Below are positions 8,129 through 15,960 of a stretch of DNA of 64,000 nt, piece after piece. The notes beneath the pieces are model-generated. The model did no database searches. It was not told the origin of the DNA and worked only from the letters and a program-made list of their open reading frames with translations. Source of the DNA: Bacteroidota bacterium (GTDB lineage: Bacteria > Bacteroidota > Bacteroidia > Bacteroidales > JAAUTT01). The translations under genes and the position numbers were made by a program. The stretch lies in contig JAJYAG010000006.1 in NCBI GenBank assembly GCA_021779665.1, positions 19,005-83,004 on the forward strand, written 5' to 3'. The first letter of the stretch is position 1. Each line of letters begins with the position of its first letter.

Positions 8129-8939
8129 GATTATTCTCTTTCTTGCAATTACGCTTTTCTCAGCTGGTCTTAAAGCCCAGAACTTCTACGATGAAGAACA
8201 TTCGGCCAAATTTGCCGAGTACCTTTTTCAAAGCCAGCAATTCGACCTGGCTGCCCAGGAGTATGAACGGTTAGTATTTAGCAATTCCAATAAAATAAAT
8301 TACCAGCTCAATTTGCTGAAAAGCTATCGCAAGTCGGGCAATTACCCGATTGCAAGCAAAAGATTCCAGGACCTTTACAAAGATTCGGCGTGGTTCGCTC
8401 CTGAACCAATTGCACAGGAATATATTCATTTGCTGATGCTTGAGAACAATCTTCCCCAAGCATGGCAGTTTAACAGCATGAACAAAAACATTCCCGGAGT
8501 TCAGCAACAGTTAAACCTGTTGCAGCTGAGCCTTCTTTCCAAAAACTGGAAGCAGGCCGACAGCATTTCAAACCTCATTCAGAATCTGGATCCTGAATAC
8601 AAAAGTCTTCTTACCGACGCGTCTCAGATGAAAAAGCGATACCCCGGAGTTGCGCTTACCTTTTCGATGATTGTACCCGGAACAGGTAAAATATACTCGG
8701 GATACTGGAAAGACGGAATTATCTCGCTTTTATTCGTAGCTGCCACCGGATGGCAATCCTACCGGGGCTTCAGCAAAAAAGGCTCTGAGTCAGTCTCCGG
8801 ATGGATTTGGGGCAGTATTTCAACAGGCTTTTATCTAGGGAATTTATATGGTTCGTTTAAAGCAGCCAAACGGTTTAATAACAGGCAGAATGAATTATTG
8901 CACAAACGCGCTGAAAGCTATATATATAGCACTTTTTAG
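8112..8939 (+). CDS. TPR-like exported protein with C-terminal PGTGKIYSGYWKDG membrane module
   Basis: A 275-residue protein starting at ATG 8112 (signal peptide MTLLNKIILFLAITLFSAGLKAQ). The middle has TPR-like helix pairs (FAEYLFQSQQFDLAAQEYERL and following). The C-terminus has PGTGKIYSGYWKDGIISLL, a hydrophobic helix and GFYLGNLYGSFKAAKRFN, a glycine-rich hairpin module that recurs in the next gene. It overlaps yidD by 17 bases and the following gene by 50. The shared module and the overlaps argue that the products act together at the membrane. Function unknown. Confidence 0.72.
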   Translation: MTLLNKIILFLAITLFSAGLKAQNFYDEEHSAKFAEYLFQSQQFDLAAQEYERLVFSNSNKINYQLNLLKSYRKSGNYPIASKRFQDLYKDSAWFAPEPIAQEYIHLLMLENNLPQAWQFNSMNKNIPGVQQQLNLLQLSLLSKNWKQADSISNLIQNLDPEYKSLLTDASQMKKRYPGVALTFSMIVPGTGKIYSGYWKDGIISLLFVAATGWQSYRGFSKKGSESVSGWIWGSISTGFYLGNLYGSFKAAKRFNNRQNELLHKRAESYIYSTF

Positions 8940-9750
8940 CTGCATTGCACTTGTAACATACGGTCAAACAACCTCCGAGATTGTTCATTTTGCAAATGAA
9001 CAGTATAAAGTTGGTAATTACTCCACCTCTTTGCTTGAGTACCAAAGAGCCATATTTTTTGGCGAGGCCACTACCGGTGAGCTCTTTCATCAAATGGGCC
9101 GTTGTTCCTTCCAGTTAAAAAAGTACGACCAGGCTCTTGAATATTTCGACCGCGCCTATTTTGCTTACGATACAGAAAGCTTAAAAACTGCATCTCTGTT
9201 TGATAAAGCCAAGTGCAACATCGTTACAAAAAATTACAACATTGCCTTAATCGACCTTTTTGGACTAACAGATTCGTTGCCTGAAAATACCTATCGGCTG
9301 AAACAGTTCTATATCGGACTCTGCTATTTCGGAACCGACCAGTTCGATGAAGCTAAAACATCCTTTATGGAGGCTGTAAATCCTTCTTTTGTAAAACAAC
9401 GTCAAAGCATTGACCAGCTTCTTTCGAATAAACGCATGCTAAATCACCCAAACCCGAAAACAGCATCAACTATGAGTATGTGCTTTCCCGGACTGGGCCA
9501 GTTTTATGCCGGCGATTATAAAAACGGACTAAATTCGCTGATATTAACAAGCGCCCTGATTACGCTGGGCATAAAAATTTCCATAGAGCAATCATATATC
9601 GACGGGATATTCACTATTCTGCCATGGTTTCAGCGCTATTACCAGGGAGGCTACATGCGCGCCGAAAAAATTGCTATGGAGAAACGCGCCGAAAATCGAA
9701 ATGAAGTTTACGAAAAGGTATTACAGGAAATTGTTTCGACAAAGAATTGA
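8890..9750 (+). CDS. TPR-like exported protein with C-terminal PGLGQFYAGDYKNG membrane module
   Basis: A 286-residue protein. The start at ATG 8890 gives a signal peptide (NALKAIYIALFSCIALVTYGQ); an earlier in-frame ATG at 8848 would bury it. Two or three TPR units follow (YKVGNYSTSLLEYQRAIFF, then MGRCSFQLKKYDQALEYF). The C-terminus repeats the PGxGxxYxGxxxxGxxS module of the upstream gene, here CFPGLGQFYAGDYKNGLNS, and ends in a charged amphipathic helix. It overlaps the upstream gene by 50 bases, is last in the yidD cluster and precedes the radical SAM gene by 67 bases. No catalytic motif is seen. Confidence 0.72.
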   Translation: MNYCTNALKAIYIALFSCIALVTYGQTTSEIVHFANEQYKVGNYSTSLLEYQRAIFFGEATTGELFHQMGRCSFQLKKYDQALEYFDRAYFAYDTESLKTASLFDKAKCNIVTKNYNIALIDLFGLTDSLPENTYRLKQFYIGLCYFGTDQFDEAKTSFMEAVNPSFVKQRQSIDQLLSNKRMLNHPNPKTASTMSMCFPGLGQFYAGDYKNGLNSLILTSALITLGIKISIEQSYIDGIFTILPWFQRYYQGGYMRAEKIAMEKRAENRNEVYEKVLQEIVSTKN

Positions 9751-9817
9751 TTTTCTCTGGCTTATCAATTAAGAACAACAGATTAATAACTACTTTTACC
9801 AAACTAAAATTTAACGT

Positions 9818-12016
9818 TTGGACCCGAAGATTCTTCTTATTACTCCTCCTTTTACTCAACTAAACACTCCTTATCCGGCCACGGCCTATCTGAAAGGATT
9901 TTTAAACACGCTTAACATACCCTCATATCAGGCCGATCTGGGCATTGAAGTTATTCTTGCGCTTTTTTCCAAAGAAGGATTCGAACAGCTATTCAATGAA
10001 GCCAAGGTTCATAAAGAGCATTTTTCGGAAAACAGCACCCGCATATTTGGATTGCAGCAGGAATATATCCAGACTGTTGACCTTGTAATTGAATTTTTGC
10101 AAGGGAAAAATCCAACGCTGGCCCATCTGATTTGTGAAGGAAATTTTCTGCCCGAAGCATCGCGGTTTACGCAGAACGAGGATTTTGAATGGGCTTTCGG
10201 CACCATGGGCATGATGGACAAAGCAAAACACCTTGCCACACTCTATCTCGAAGATATCTCCGATTTTATTATCGACACCATCGATCCTCATTTTGGTTTC
10301 AGCAGGTATGCCGAGCGACTGGGGCGATCAGCCAATTCATTCGACGAGCTAAACGAATCGCTCAACCAGTCCCCTACCCTCATCGACAGGCTCCTTTTTG
10401 CAATTCTGGAAAAGAAAATTACCAGTTTTCAACCTTCCCTTGTGGGGCTTTCGGTTCCATTTCCCGGGAACCTTTTCTGCGCCTTTAAATGCGGACAATG
10501 GATCAAAACCAACCACCCGGCAATCAAAATTGTAATGGGCGGTGGTTTTGTGAATACAGAACTTCGCTCGTTAAGCGATGCCAGGGTTTTCGACTACATA
10601 GATTTTATAACGCTCGACGATGGAGAAGCTCCAGTAAAACATATTATCCAATACCTCAAGGGAGATCGGGAGCTCGGGCTCCTTAAACGAACCTATTGCA
10701 AAATCGAGGATAAGGTTACCTTCATAAACGGCTCTGATGAAAAAGATGTAGCCCAGCGCGATACCGGCACGCCCGATTATACGGACCTGCTGCTCGAAAA
10801 ATATATCTCCGTAATTGAAGTCACCAATCCCATGCACCGCCTTTGGAGCGACGGCCGGTGGAACAAACTTACCCTGGCCCATGGCTGCTACTGGGGACGA
10901 TGCACCTTTTGCGACACCACGCTCGACTACATAAAACGTTTCGAACCCAACACCATAAGCCTGCTGTGCGACAGAATTGAAGCAATTGTCCGCCAGACAA
11001 AGCAAACGGGTTTCCATTTTGTAGACGAAGCGGCGCCCCCGGCTTTGCTGAAAGGCTTATCTCTCGAACTGATCCGCCGGAACATTAAAATAGTATGGTG
11101 GGCCAATATCCGTTTCGAAAAGAATTTCACTTCCGACCTTTGCCGGTTGATGAAAGAAGCAGGATGTATCGCCGTTTCAGGAGGTTTGGAAGTTGCGTCG
11201 GATAAGATTCTGCGCATGATCAACAAAGGTGTTAATGTTTCCCAAGTAGCGCAGGTTTGCGACAACTTCACGCAGGCAGGTATAATGGTCCACTCCTACC
11301 TGATGTATGGTTTTCCTACGCAAAGCGTCCAGGAAACAATTGATTCCCTTGAAGTAGTGCGTCAGCTATTTATGAATGGTCTGGTACAATCAGGTTTCTG
11401 GCACCAGTTTGCTTTAACGGTTCATAGCCCGGTGGGACAAAATCCCGATCAGTTTAAAATCAGCATCCCCAATCCACTTCCCGGGACATTTGCCAACAAC
11501 GATCTGTTTTACGATGATCCAACCGGATGCAATCACGAGCAATTTGGCGAAGGATTGAGCAAATCGCTTTTCAACTTTATGCACGGTATAGGTTTCGAAT
11601 TTCCTTTACAGGATTGGTTCGACTTTAAAATACCGAAAACTACGATTCCTCCAAATTTCATTGCAAGGGCGATCAACGCGAACGGCAATAACCAAATTAG
11701 TCCAAATGCTCAGTTGGTCTGGCTGGGAAATATTCCTGAACTGGAAATTCAGACGAAAAATAAAAAGGGCGCCAAAAGTGAGATTGCTGTTTTGACAGTG
11801 CGCACAAAAAAGCACGAAACCACCATACAGATGGATGCTGAACCTGGAAAATGGCTCGTTGAAAAGCTTGGGAATATTTCAGCACACAACTCAGAAAGGA
11901 TTATTTTCAGTGAGTTGGAGCAAGAATATTTGCAAAAATTTGGAACCAGTTTCCTTGAACTTTGGAACGGGAAAGCATTCAAAGTCTTAAAAGAACTGGG
12001 ATTAATAGCTGTTTAG
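9818..12016 (+). CDS. B12-binding-domain radical SAM protein
   Basis: A 732-residue enzyme with an N-terminal cobalamin-binding-like domain (ILLITPPFTQLNTPYPATAYL; IVMGGGFVNTELR; ITLDDGEAPVKHI) and a central radical SAM domain. The cluster motif is GCYWGRCTFC with Cys357, Cys362 and Cys365, that is CX4CX2C rather than the classical CX3CX2C. Further radical SAM features are VSGGLEVASDKIL and the YGFPTQSVQETIDSL strand. Such enzymes do radical methylations or rearrangements; the substrate is unknown. The TTG at 9818 gives the expected N-terminus (DPKILLITPPF), and no ATG is suitably placed. It ends 4 bases before a convergent gene. Confidence 0.85.
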   Translation: MDPKILLITPPFTQLNTPYPATAYLKGFLNTLNIPSYQADLGIEVILALFSKEGFEQLFNEAKVHKEHFSENSTRIFGLQQEYIQTVDLVIEFLQGKNPTLAHLICEGNFLPEASRFTQNEDFEWAFGTMGMMDKAKHLATLYLEDISDFIIDTIDPHFGFSRYAERLGRSANSFDELNESLNQSPTLIDRLLFAILEKKITSFQPSLVGLSVPFPGNLFCAFKCGQWIKTNHPAIKIVMGGGFVNTELRSLSDARVFDYIDFITLDDGEAPVKHIIQYLKGDRELGLLKRTYCKIEDKVTFINGSDEKDVAQRDTGTPDYTDLLLEKYISVIEVTNPMHRLWSDGRWNKLTLAHGCYWGRCTFCDTTLDYIKRFEPNTISLLCDRIEAIVRQTKQTGFHFVDEAAPPALLKGLSLELIRRNIKIVWWANIRFEKNFTSDLCRLMKEAGCIAVSGGLEVASDKILRMINKGVNVSQVAQVCDNFTQAGIMVHSYLMYGFPTQSVQETIDSLEVVRQLFMNGLVQSGFWHQFALTVHSPVGQNPDQFKISIPNPLPGTFANNDLFYDDPTGCNHEQFGEGLSKSLFNFMHGIGFEFPLQDWFDFKIPKTTIPPNFIARAINANGNNQISPNAQLVWLGNIPELEIQTKNKKGAKSEIAVLTVRTKKHETTIQMDAEPGKWLVEKLGNISAHNSERIIFSELEQEYLQKFGTSFLELWNGKAFKVLKELGLIAV

Positions 12017-12020
12017 CGCT

Positions 12021-12719
12021 TCAAAACTTTCGGAGAAAATAAGACCTTGAGGCTTTTGATGAGTTTTCTTTACTATTGACCATTTCCCATGTTTTAAGCA
12101 ATGCCCTTAAAAAAGTTTCAGGTGGCTGAGCTCCCCGAACGCTGAGTTTTTCATTAAACAAGAAAAAGGGGACCCCGGTTATTCCCAATTCACGGGCATA
12201 CGCTTCGTCCATAGCCACATTGTCGGTGAAGTCTTCACTATTCATAGCCGATTTGACAATATCTGCAGGAATTCCGGCCTCAATGCCCAATTTTGTTAAG
12301 GAATCTATGTCGCTGATATTAATACCATCGGTAAAATAAGCTTTGAAGAGCAATTCCTCTGCCTCATTCTGCCGATGATGCAGTTTTGCCAGATGCGTGA
12401 GCCTGTGCGCATGAAATGAATTTGCAACTATTGCTTTATCAAAATTATAATCGATTCCAAACTGTTTTCCTTGCAGAACAATTTGTTCGTGAGCCTGAAC
12501 AGATTGTTGGCGGCTTATACCTTTTACATCTGCCAAATGATCGTAAACACTCACTCCGGGTTGTGTTACCAAGTATGGATCAAGTTGAAAGCTATGCCAT
12601 TCCACACTCACATCGTTTTTATATTGAAATTGTTCCAGTCCCGCCTCAAACCTTCTCTTGCCCAGATAGCAAAAAGGGCAACGTATATCCGACCAGATTT
12701 CGACCTTTATTTTTTCCAT
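12021..12719 (-). CDS. FrnE/DsbA-family thiol oxidoreductase
   Basis: A 232-residue thioredoxin-fold protein of the FrnE/2-hydroxychromene-carboxylate-isomerase type. The active site is CPFC (Cys14, Cys17) in EIWSDIRCPFCYLGKRRFE. GITGVPFFLFNEKLSVRGAQPPE near residue 175 contains the cis-proline of the fold. There is no signal peptide, so it is cytoplasmic, as is usual for FrnE. I chose the ATG at 12719; the in-frame extension to 12767 lacks conservation. It faces the radical SAM gene end-to-end with only 4 bases between stops, and lies 59 bases downstream of the LuxR gene on the same strand, so co-transcription is possible. Confidence 0.85.
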   Translation of the reverse strand: MEKIKVEIWSDIRCPFCYLGKRRFEAGLEQFQYKNDVSVEWHSFQLDPYLVTQPGVSVYDHLADVKGISRQQSVQAHEQIVLQGKQFGIDYNFDKAIVANSFHAHRLTHLAKLHHRQNEAEELLFKAYFTDGINISDIDSLTKLGIEAGIPADIVKSAMNSEDFTDNVAMDEAYARELGITGVPFFLFNEKLSVRGAQPPETFLRALLKTWEMVNSKENSSKASRSYFLRKF

Positions 12720-12778
12720 AACATTATATTGTTTATGGTTAAAACAAAAAGCGGGGATTTTGTTCAAAAAACCAGGAT

Positions 12779-13714
12779 TTACTTCGGAGCGGAAACCTCC
12801 TGCACCATTTTCATCAGCTGCATGCGGCTGGTTGCAAGTGTTTTTCCATAAATACGATGCGTATGGTCCTTCACTGTTTGCAGACTTATAAAAAGTTTAT
12901 CAGCTATTTGCTGGTTGGTTAAACCATTACATATTTCATTTATGATTTCTTTTTCACGTGGTGAAATTTCATATTTCCTGCAAAAAGTTTCAAACGATAA
13001 TTTTTCCTGAGGAATTTCTTTTGCATGAATTTGAGGCTCCATATTAAACTTCAGAAAAACAGGAATGAAAGAAGTTCCGGCAAAAAAGAGGAAGATGAAG
13101 ATTAAAACCAGGTAAATGCTGTGGTCATAAAAAAGCAAAGCGGCATTTTGAGCAGATACAAATAGTGCAATGCCAAGCACCAAACGAATTTTATTTTTCC
13201 TGTGCAGGAAAGCCAGAGTTACCGTTTTTATTAGCAAAAAACAGGCGAATAGCGAATAAACAAGGCTTGATACGAGAAAATAATATTTCAGAATATCAAT
13301 ATTTTTAACCAGTTCGGCTTTCGAATTCCAGACTCCGATAATAACAAGGAAAAGAATGTTGCCACCCAAAAAGATAGCATTAAAAAACCGCAGGTTTCTT
13401 TTTCCTGTAAATTCTATCACAAAGCGCAGAAACATCAACCAGCCAAAAACAATAAACGGCGACCCCAGCAATACTGATATTTCGTTTATTTTGTCCAGAG
13501 TTTTAGGTTCGATAAGATTCGAGAGGTACGAAATAATAATTACTTGCCCCCATATGGCGTAAAAACCAAACATGAAATAAAACACCTGCATGTACAGCAA
13601 TGTCGCCGTCCAATTGTACCGAAACTGACTGCGAAGCTGGGATACAAGGGTGATACTGCCGGTGGCGAAAGCTGCCGATACAATAAATAGTCCTATAACA
13701 ATCAGATTTAACAT
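12779..13714 (-). CDS. LuxR-type transcription regulator with seven-transmembrane sensor
   Basis: A 311-residue protein. Residues 1-220 form about seven hydrophobic helices with no recognised enzymatic domain. Residues 245-305 are a LuxR/GerE helix-turn-helix (ISPREKEIINEICNGLTNQQIADKLFISLQTVKDHTHRIYGK). This architecture places a DNA-binding domain directly on a membrane sensor, without phosphorelay residues. It is divergent from a membrane protein at 13880, and the intergenic region holds a palindrome (13784-13822) that could be its operator. Ligand or stimulus is unknown. Confidence 0.88.
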   Translation of the reverse strand: MLNLIVIGLFIVSAAFATGSITLVSQLRSQFRYNWTATLLYMQVFYFMFGFYAIWGQVIIISYLSNLIEPKTLDKINEISVLLGSPFIVFGWLMFLRFVIEFTGKRNLRFFNAIFLGGNILFLVIIGVWNSKAELVKNIDILKYYFLVSSLVYSLFACFLLIKTVTLAFLHRKNKIRLVLGIALFVSAQNAALLFYDHSIYLVLIFIFLFFAGTSFIPVFLKFNMEPQIHAKEIPQEKLSFETFCRKYEISPREKEIINEICNGLTNQQIADKLFISLQTVKDHTHRIYGKTLATSRMQLMKMVQEVSAPK

Positions 13715-13783
13715 GACATAAAAATAAAAATTAAAGCATTCAATCCGGAGGTAAAAATAAGCTCAACTTAAGTAGCTGTATGC

Positions 13784-13822
13784 ATACCAAAGTAGGAAAT
13801 TTGGAAAACACTACTTTAGTAT
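13784..13822. promoter_or_regulatory. Candidate operator: 12-bp inverted repeat between divergent genes
   Basis: ATACCAAAGTAG (13784-13795) and CTACTTTAGTAT (13811-13822) are inverted copies with one mismatch, separated by 15 bases. The right half ends 24 bases before a TAGATTTG -7 box at 13847. The position and dyad symmetry suit a dimeric LuxR-type regulator, and one is encoded just to the left. Binding is inferred. Confidence 0.5.
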
Positions 13823-13846
13823 GAAGCTTTAGGGGCATGGTGTTCT

Positions 13847-13854
13847 TAGATTTG
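13847..13854 (+). promoter_or_regulatory. Candidate -7 promoter box (TAGATTTG)
   Basis: An exact match to TAnnTTTG, 25 bases upstream of the ATG of the membrane protein at 13880. It has no obvious TTG -33 element, which would fit a promoter that needs an activator bound to the palindrome just upstream. Confidence 0.45.
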
Positions 13855-13879
13855 CAGTGTTTTTAAATCACAAAACATT

Positions 13880-14632
13880 ATGGAAACAAATAATAATTAC
13901 AATTATGGAACAGGCCTTGGCGATAGTTTCGACAATGGCTGGAAAACAATGAACCTCTATTTTTTACCTCTTTTTCTGGTAACCTTTATCCTGGCAATAC
14001 TGGATGGTCCCAAAAACATGTTTCAATATAAAGTCAACCCGGGAGACTTTCCTAATAACCTGGAAAATTTCAACTGGGAAAATTTCACACATTTTTCAAG
14101 CACCTGGGCTGCATTAGGAGCTTTGGCAATGGTTTTCGTAATTTTTGCCCTGGCTTATAGCTTTTTACTTCTTCCTATATTAAAGTTCGGTAGAGATATG
14201 ATGTTTGTGCAGGCTGTCCGTCGCATTAAGCCCGATTTTAATTATCTGATCCAGGGATTTAAGGAAAATTATTTTCAGATTGTGCTGGCGAATCTGCTGG
14301 TGTTTGGCTTAATTATGATTGGCTTTTTCGCCCTGATTATTCCGGGAATTATTGTTGCCTGCCGTCTGGTTTTTGTGTCGTACCTGGTGATGGATAAGAA
14401 ACTTGATCCCATCGCTGCCGTTGAAGAAAGCTGGAGAATGACAAGCGGTCATGGCTGGACAATATTCGGAATGGCTATTGTATCCTTCTTTATATTTATT
14501 GTAGGGTTAATCCTGTGTCTGGTGGGAGTTTTTCCTGCAATGATCTGGATAGGAGCTTCGTTTGCAAGTTTGTACGAGTCCGTTTTGAGAGAAAGGATGC
14601 CTAAGGAAGACTATACCGTTCCGGTAATCTGA
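13880..14632 (+). CDS. Multi-helix membrane protein, target candidate of the divergent LuxR regulator
   Basis: A 250-residue protein with about five hydrophobic segments, beginning at an ATG followed by an Asn-rich tail (ETNNNYNYGTGLGDSFDNGW). The GLGDSFDNGWKTM opening, PGIIVACRLVFVSYLVMDKKLDPIAAVEESWRMTSGHGW and the closing helices resemble the loosely defined DUF975/glycerophosphodiester-phosphodiesterase membrane-domain group. No catalytic residues are seen. A strong terminator follows, so it is transcribed alone. The arrangement opposite a 7TM-LuxR gene suggests a stress- or envelope-induced protein, which is inference. Confidence 0.75.
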   Translation: METNNNYNYGTGLGDSFDNGWKTMNLYFLPLFLVTFILAILDGPKNMFQYKVNPGDFPNNLENFNWENFTHFSSTWAALGALAMVFVIFALAYSFLLLPILKFGRDMMFVQAVRRIKPDFNYLIQGFKENYFQIVLANLLVFGLIMIGFFALIIPGIIVACRLVFVSYLVMDKKLDPIAAVEESWRMTSGHGWTIFGMAIVSFFIFIVGLILCLVGVFPAMIWIGASFASLYESVLRERMPKEDYTVPVI

Positions 14633-14650
14633 AAAACATAATGGTTAAAA

Positions 14651-14696
14651 AAAGAAGCTCTGCAGGAAATCACAACCTGCAGAGCTTCTTTTTTTA
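14651..14696. terminator. Strong bidirectional-looking terminator
   Basis: A near-perfect 16-bp stem AAAGAAGCTCTGCAGG/CCTGCAGAGCTTCTTT with a 9-nt loop, followed by a T-run on the plus strand and preceded by an A-run. It can end both the membrane-protein gene (plus) and the aldo/keto reductase gene (minus, stop at 14724). Confidence 0.88.
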
Positions 14697-14723
14697 AATC
14701 TTCCAGACAAGAAAATCACACTA

Positions 14724-15602
14724 TCAGGATTTTACAATTCTCATTACTTGGCTCACTGCATCATCAACCTGTTCTTTGCTTTCCATGCCCAGGGTCATGC
14801 AATCAACGTTTCCGCTTTTAATTACATAGTTGAGCGATTTTTCGCGATCTTCATCTTTCACAAGCTCTCCACATCCGAAAACCTTCATCCCCATTACACC
14901 TTTGCCGTTTGCTTTTGCTGTTTCAAGCACTTTCATCACCTCTTCGGGTTTGCCATCCATCTTGGCACCACTATGGTTAATACGTGCCAGAAGAACATCT
15001 ACCCAGGGATGTGTTGCCGCCACGTTCATGGCATCGAGACTATGGCAAGAAATTCCGACAGTTTTAATGATGCCCTTGCTTTTTGCTTCCGAAAGAGCAT
15101 CCATATAACTTTTATATTCATTAGTCCAGTTGCCATTAACCATGCAATGCAGCAGAAATATATCGATATAATCAGTCCCAAGTTCTTTCCTGAAGCGATC
15201 GAGGCTATTGCTGAAAGGCTCGGGAGTATACCAATCCTGATGCTGGTACACCATAACCTTTGTGAGCAGCGTTATTTTTTCGCGGGGCAGAACTTTAAAA
15301 GCCTCACGGGCATAAGGATGAGAGCCATACATATCGGCAGTATCCAGAAATCGGACACCTTTGTCGTAGCAATGCTGCACAAGTTCCACAAACCCTTTGG
15401 TTCCAAGTTTTGTCTGGTTCGAAACGTGTTTCCACCCATAGGAGCCGGTACCCAAAGCCACCCTCGACACGGACAGTCCGGTTTTACCAAGTTTTACCTT
15501 ATCAATAACTGCCGACTGTGAAGTCGCTCCGGGAAAAGCCATCAATCCGGCAAAACCGGCGGAGCTAGCAGCAACAAATTCCCGTCTGGTAAATTTCTTC
15601 AT
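14724..15602 (-). CDS. Tat-exported aldo/keto reductase
   Basis: A 292-residue NADP(H)-type aldo/keto reductase with a twin-arginine signal (KKFTRREFVAASSAGFAGLMA), so it is probably exported folded. The domain shows LGKTGLSVSRVALGTGSYG, the catalytic Asp-Tyr pair in LDTADMYGSHP, Lys in LLTKVMV and His in DIFLLHCMVNG, and ends with typical cofactor-binding-loop residues. The physiological carbonyl substrate is unknown. A lysine-rich microprotein with its own terminator lies just upstream on the same strand. A second, non-exported aldo/keto reductase is at 51987. Confidence 0.87.
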   Translation of the reverse strand: MKKFTRREFVAASSAGFAGLMAFPGATSQSAVIDKVKLGKTGLSVSRVALGTGSYGWKHVSNQTKLGTKGFVELVQHCYDKGVRFLDTADMYGSHPYAREAFKVLPREKITLLTKVMVYQHQDWYTPEPFSNSLDRFRKELGTDYIDIFLLHCMVNGNWTNEYKSYMDALSEAKSKGIIKTVGISCHSLDAMNVAATHPWVDVLLARINHSGAKMDGKPEEVMKVLETAKANGKGVMGMKVFGCGELVKDEDREKSLNYVIKSGNVDCMTLGMESKEQVDDAVSQVMRIVKS

Positions 15603-15613
15603 ACCTTCTATTG

Positions 15614-15640
15614 TTATAAAAAAAGAGGATGTTATCCTCT
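15614..15640 (-). terminator. Intrinsic terminator overlapping the stop codon of the microprotein gene
   Basis: On the minus strand, AGAGGAT (15640-15634), loop AAC, and ATCCTCT (15630-15624) run into TTTTTTTATAA. The TAA stop codon of the microprotein spans the end of the left arm and the loop, so termination and translation end coincide. Confidence 0.75.
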
Positions 15641-15736
15641 CTTTTCACGTTTTTCCTTTTTAGCAGCTCTTTTTTCCTTTAATGTTTTTTCAGGTTCTTT
15701 TTTGCCTTTTTCTTTTACGGGTGATTTGTTTGCCAT
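15632..15736 (-). CDS. 34-residue lysine-rich microprotein
   Basis: Starting at ATG 15736 the minus strand reads a 34-residue highly basic peptide (MANKSPVKEKGKKEPEKT, then LKEKRAAKKEKREKRG) with a TAA stop built into a strong terminator hairpin. About half the residues are Lys or Arg and a quarter are Glu or Asp. It would be a charged helix, perhaps binding nucleic acid or ribosomes. I recall similar tiny K/E-rich peptides being annotated as hypothetical proteins in Bacteroidota, but cannot verify homologues here. A coding role is supported by the bracketing terminator and start/stop architecture. Confidence 0.55.
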   Translation of the reverse strand: MANKSPVKEKGKKEPEKTLKEKRAAKKEKREKRG

Positions 15737-15960
15737 AACTCAAGGGTTTTAAATAAAAGTTAAGATTAAAAAGAATTCACCAATGATCGGTTTCCGAAAT
15801 TTAACAAAATTTTTCGGAATAGTTACATCTCTTTCTTTTGAGGAAAGGTGTTTTTTTTGGAAACCTTGGTTATAACAGTTTCCAGGCTTCGTTGTTTTTT
15901 AGATAAAGATTACCCGAATGAATGAAAGTTGTTTAAATTTACATTGTAAATCCTCTAAAA

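Noticed and set aside
14748..15521. A 257-codon plus-strand open frame antisense to the Tat-exported aldo/keto reductase
   Set aside because: The minus-strand protein has all aldo/keto reductase motifs; the antisense product is Cys/His/Phe-rich without domain or start context.
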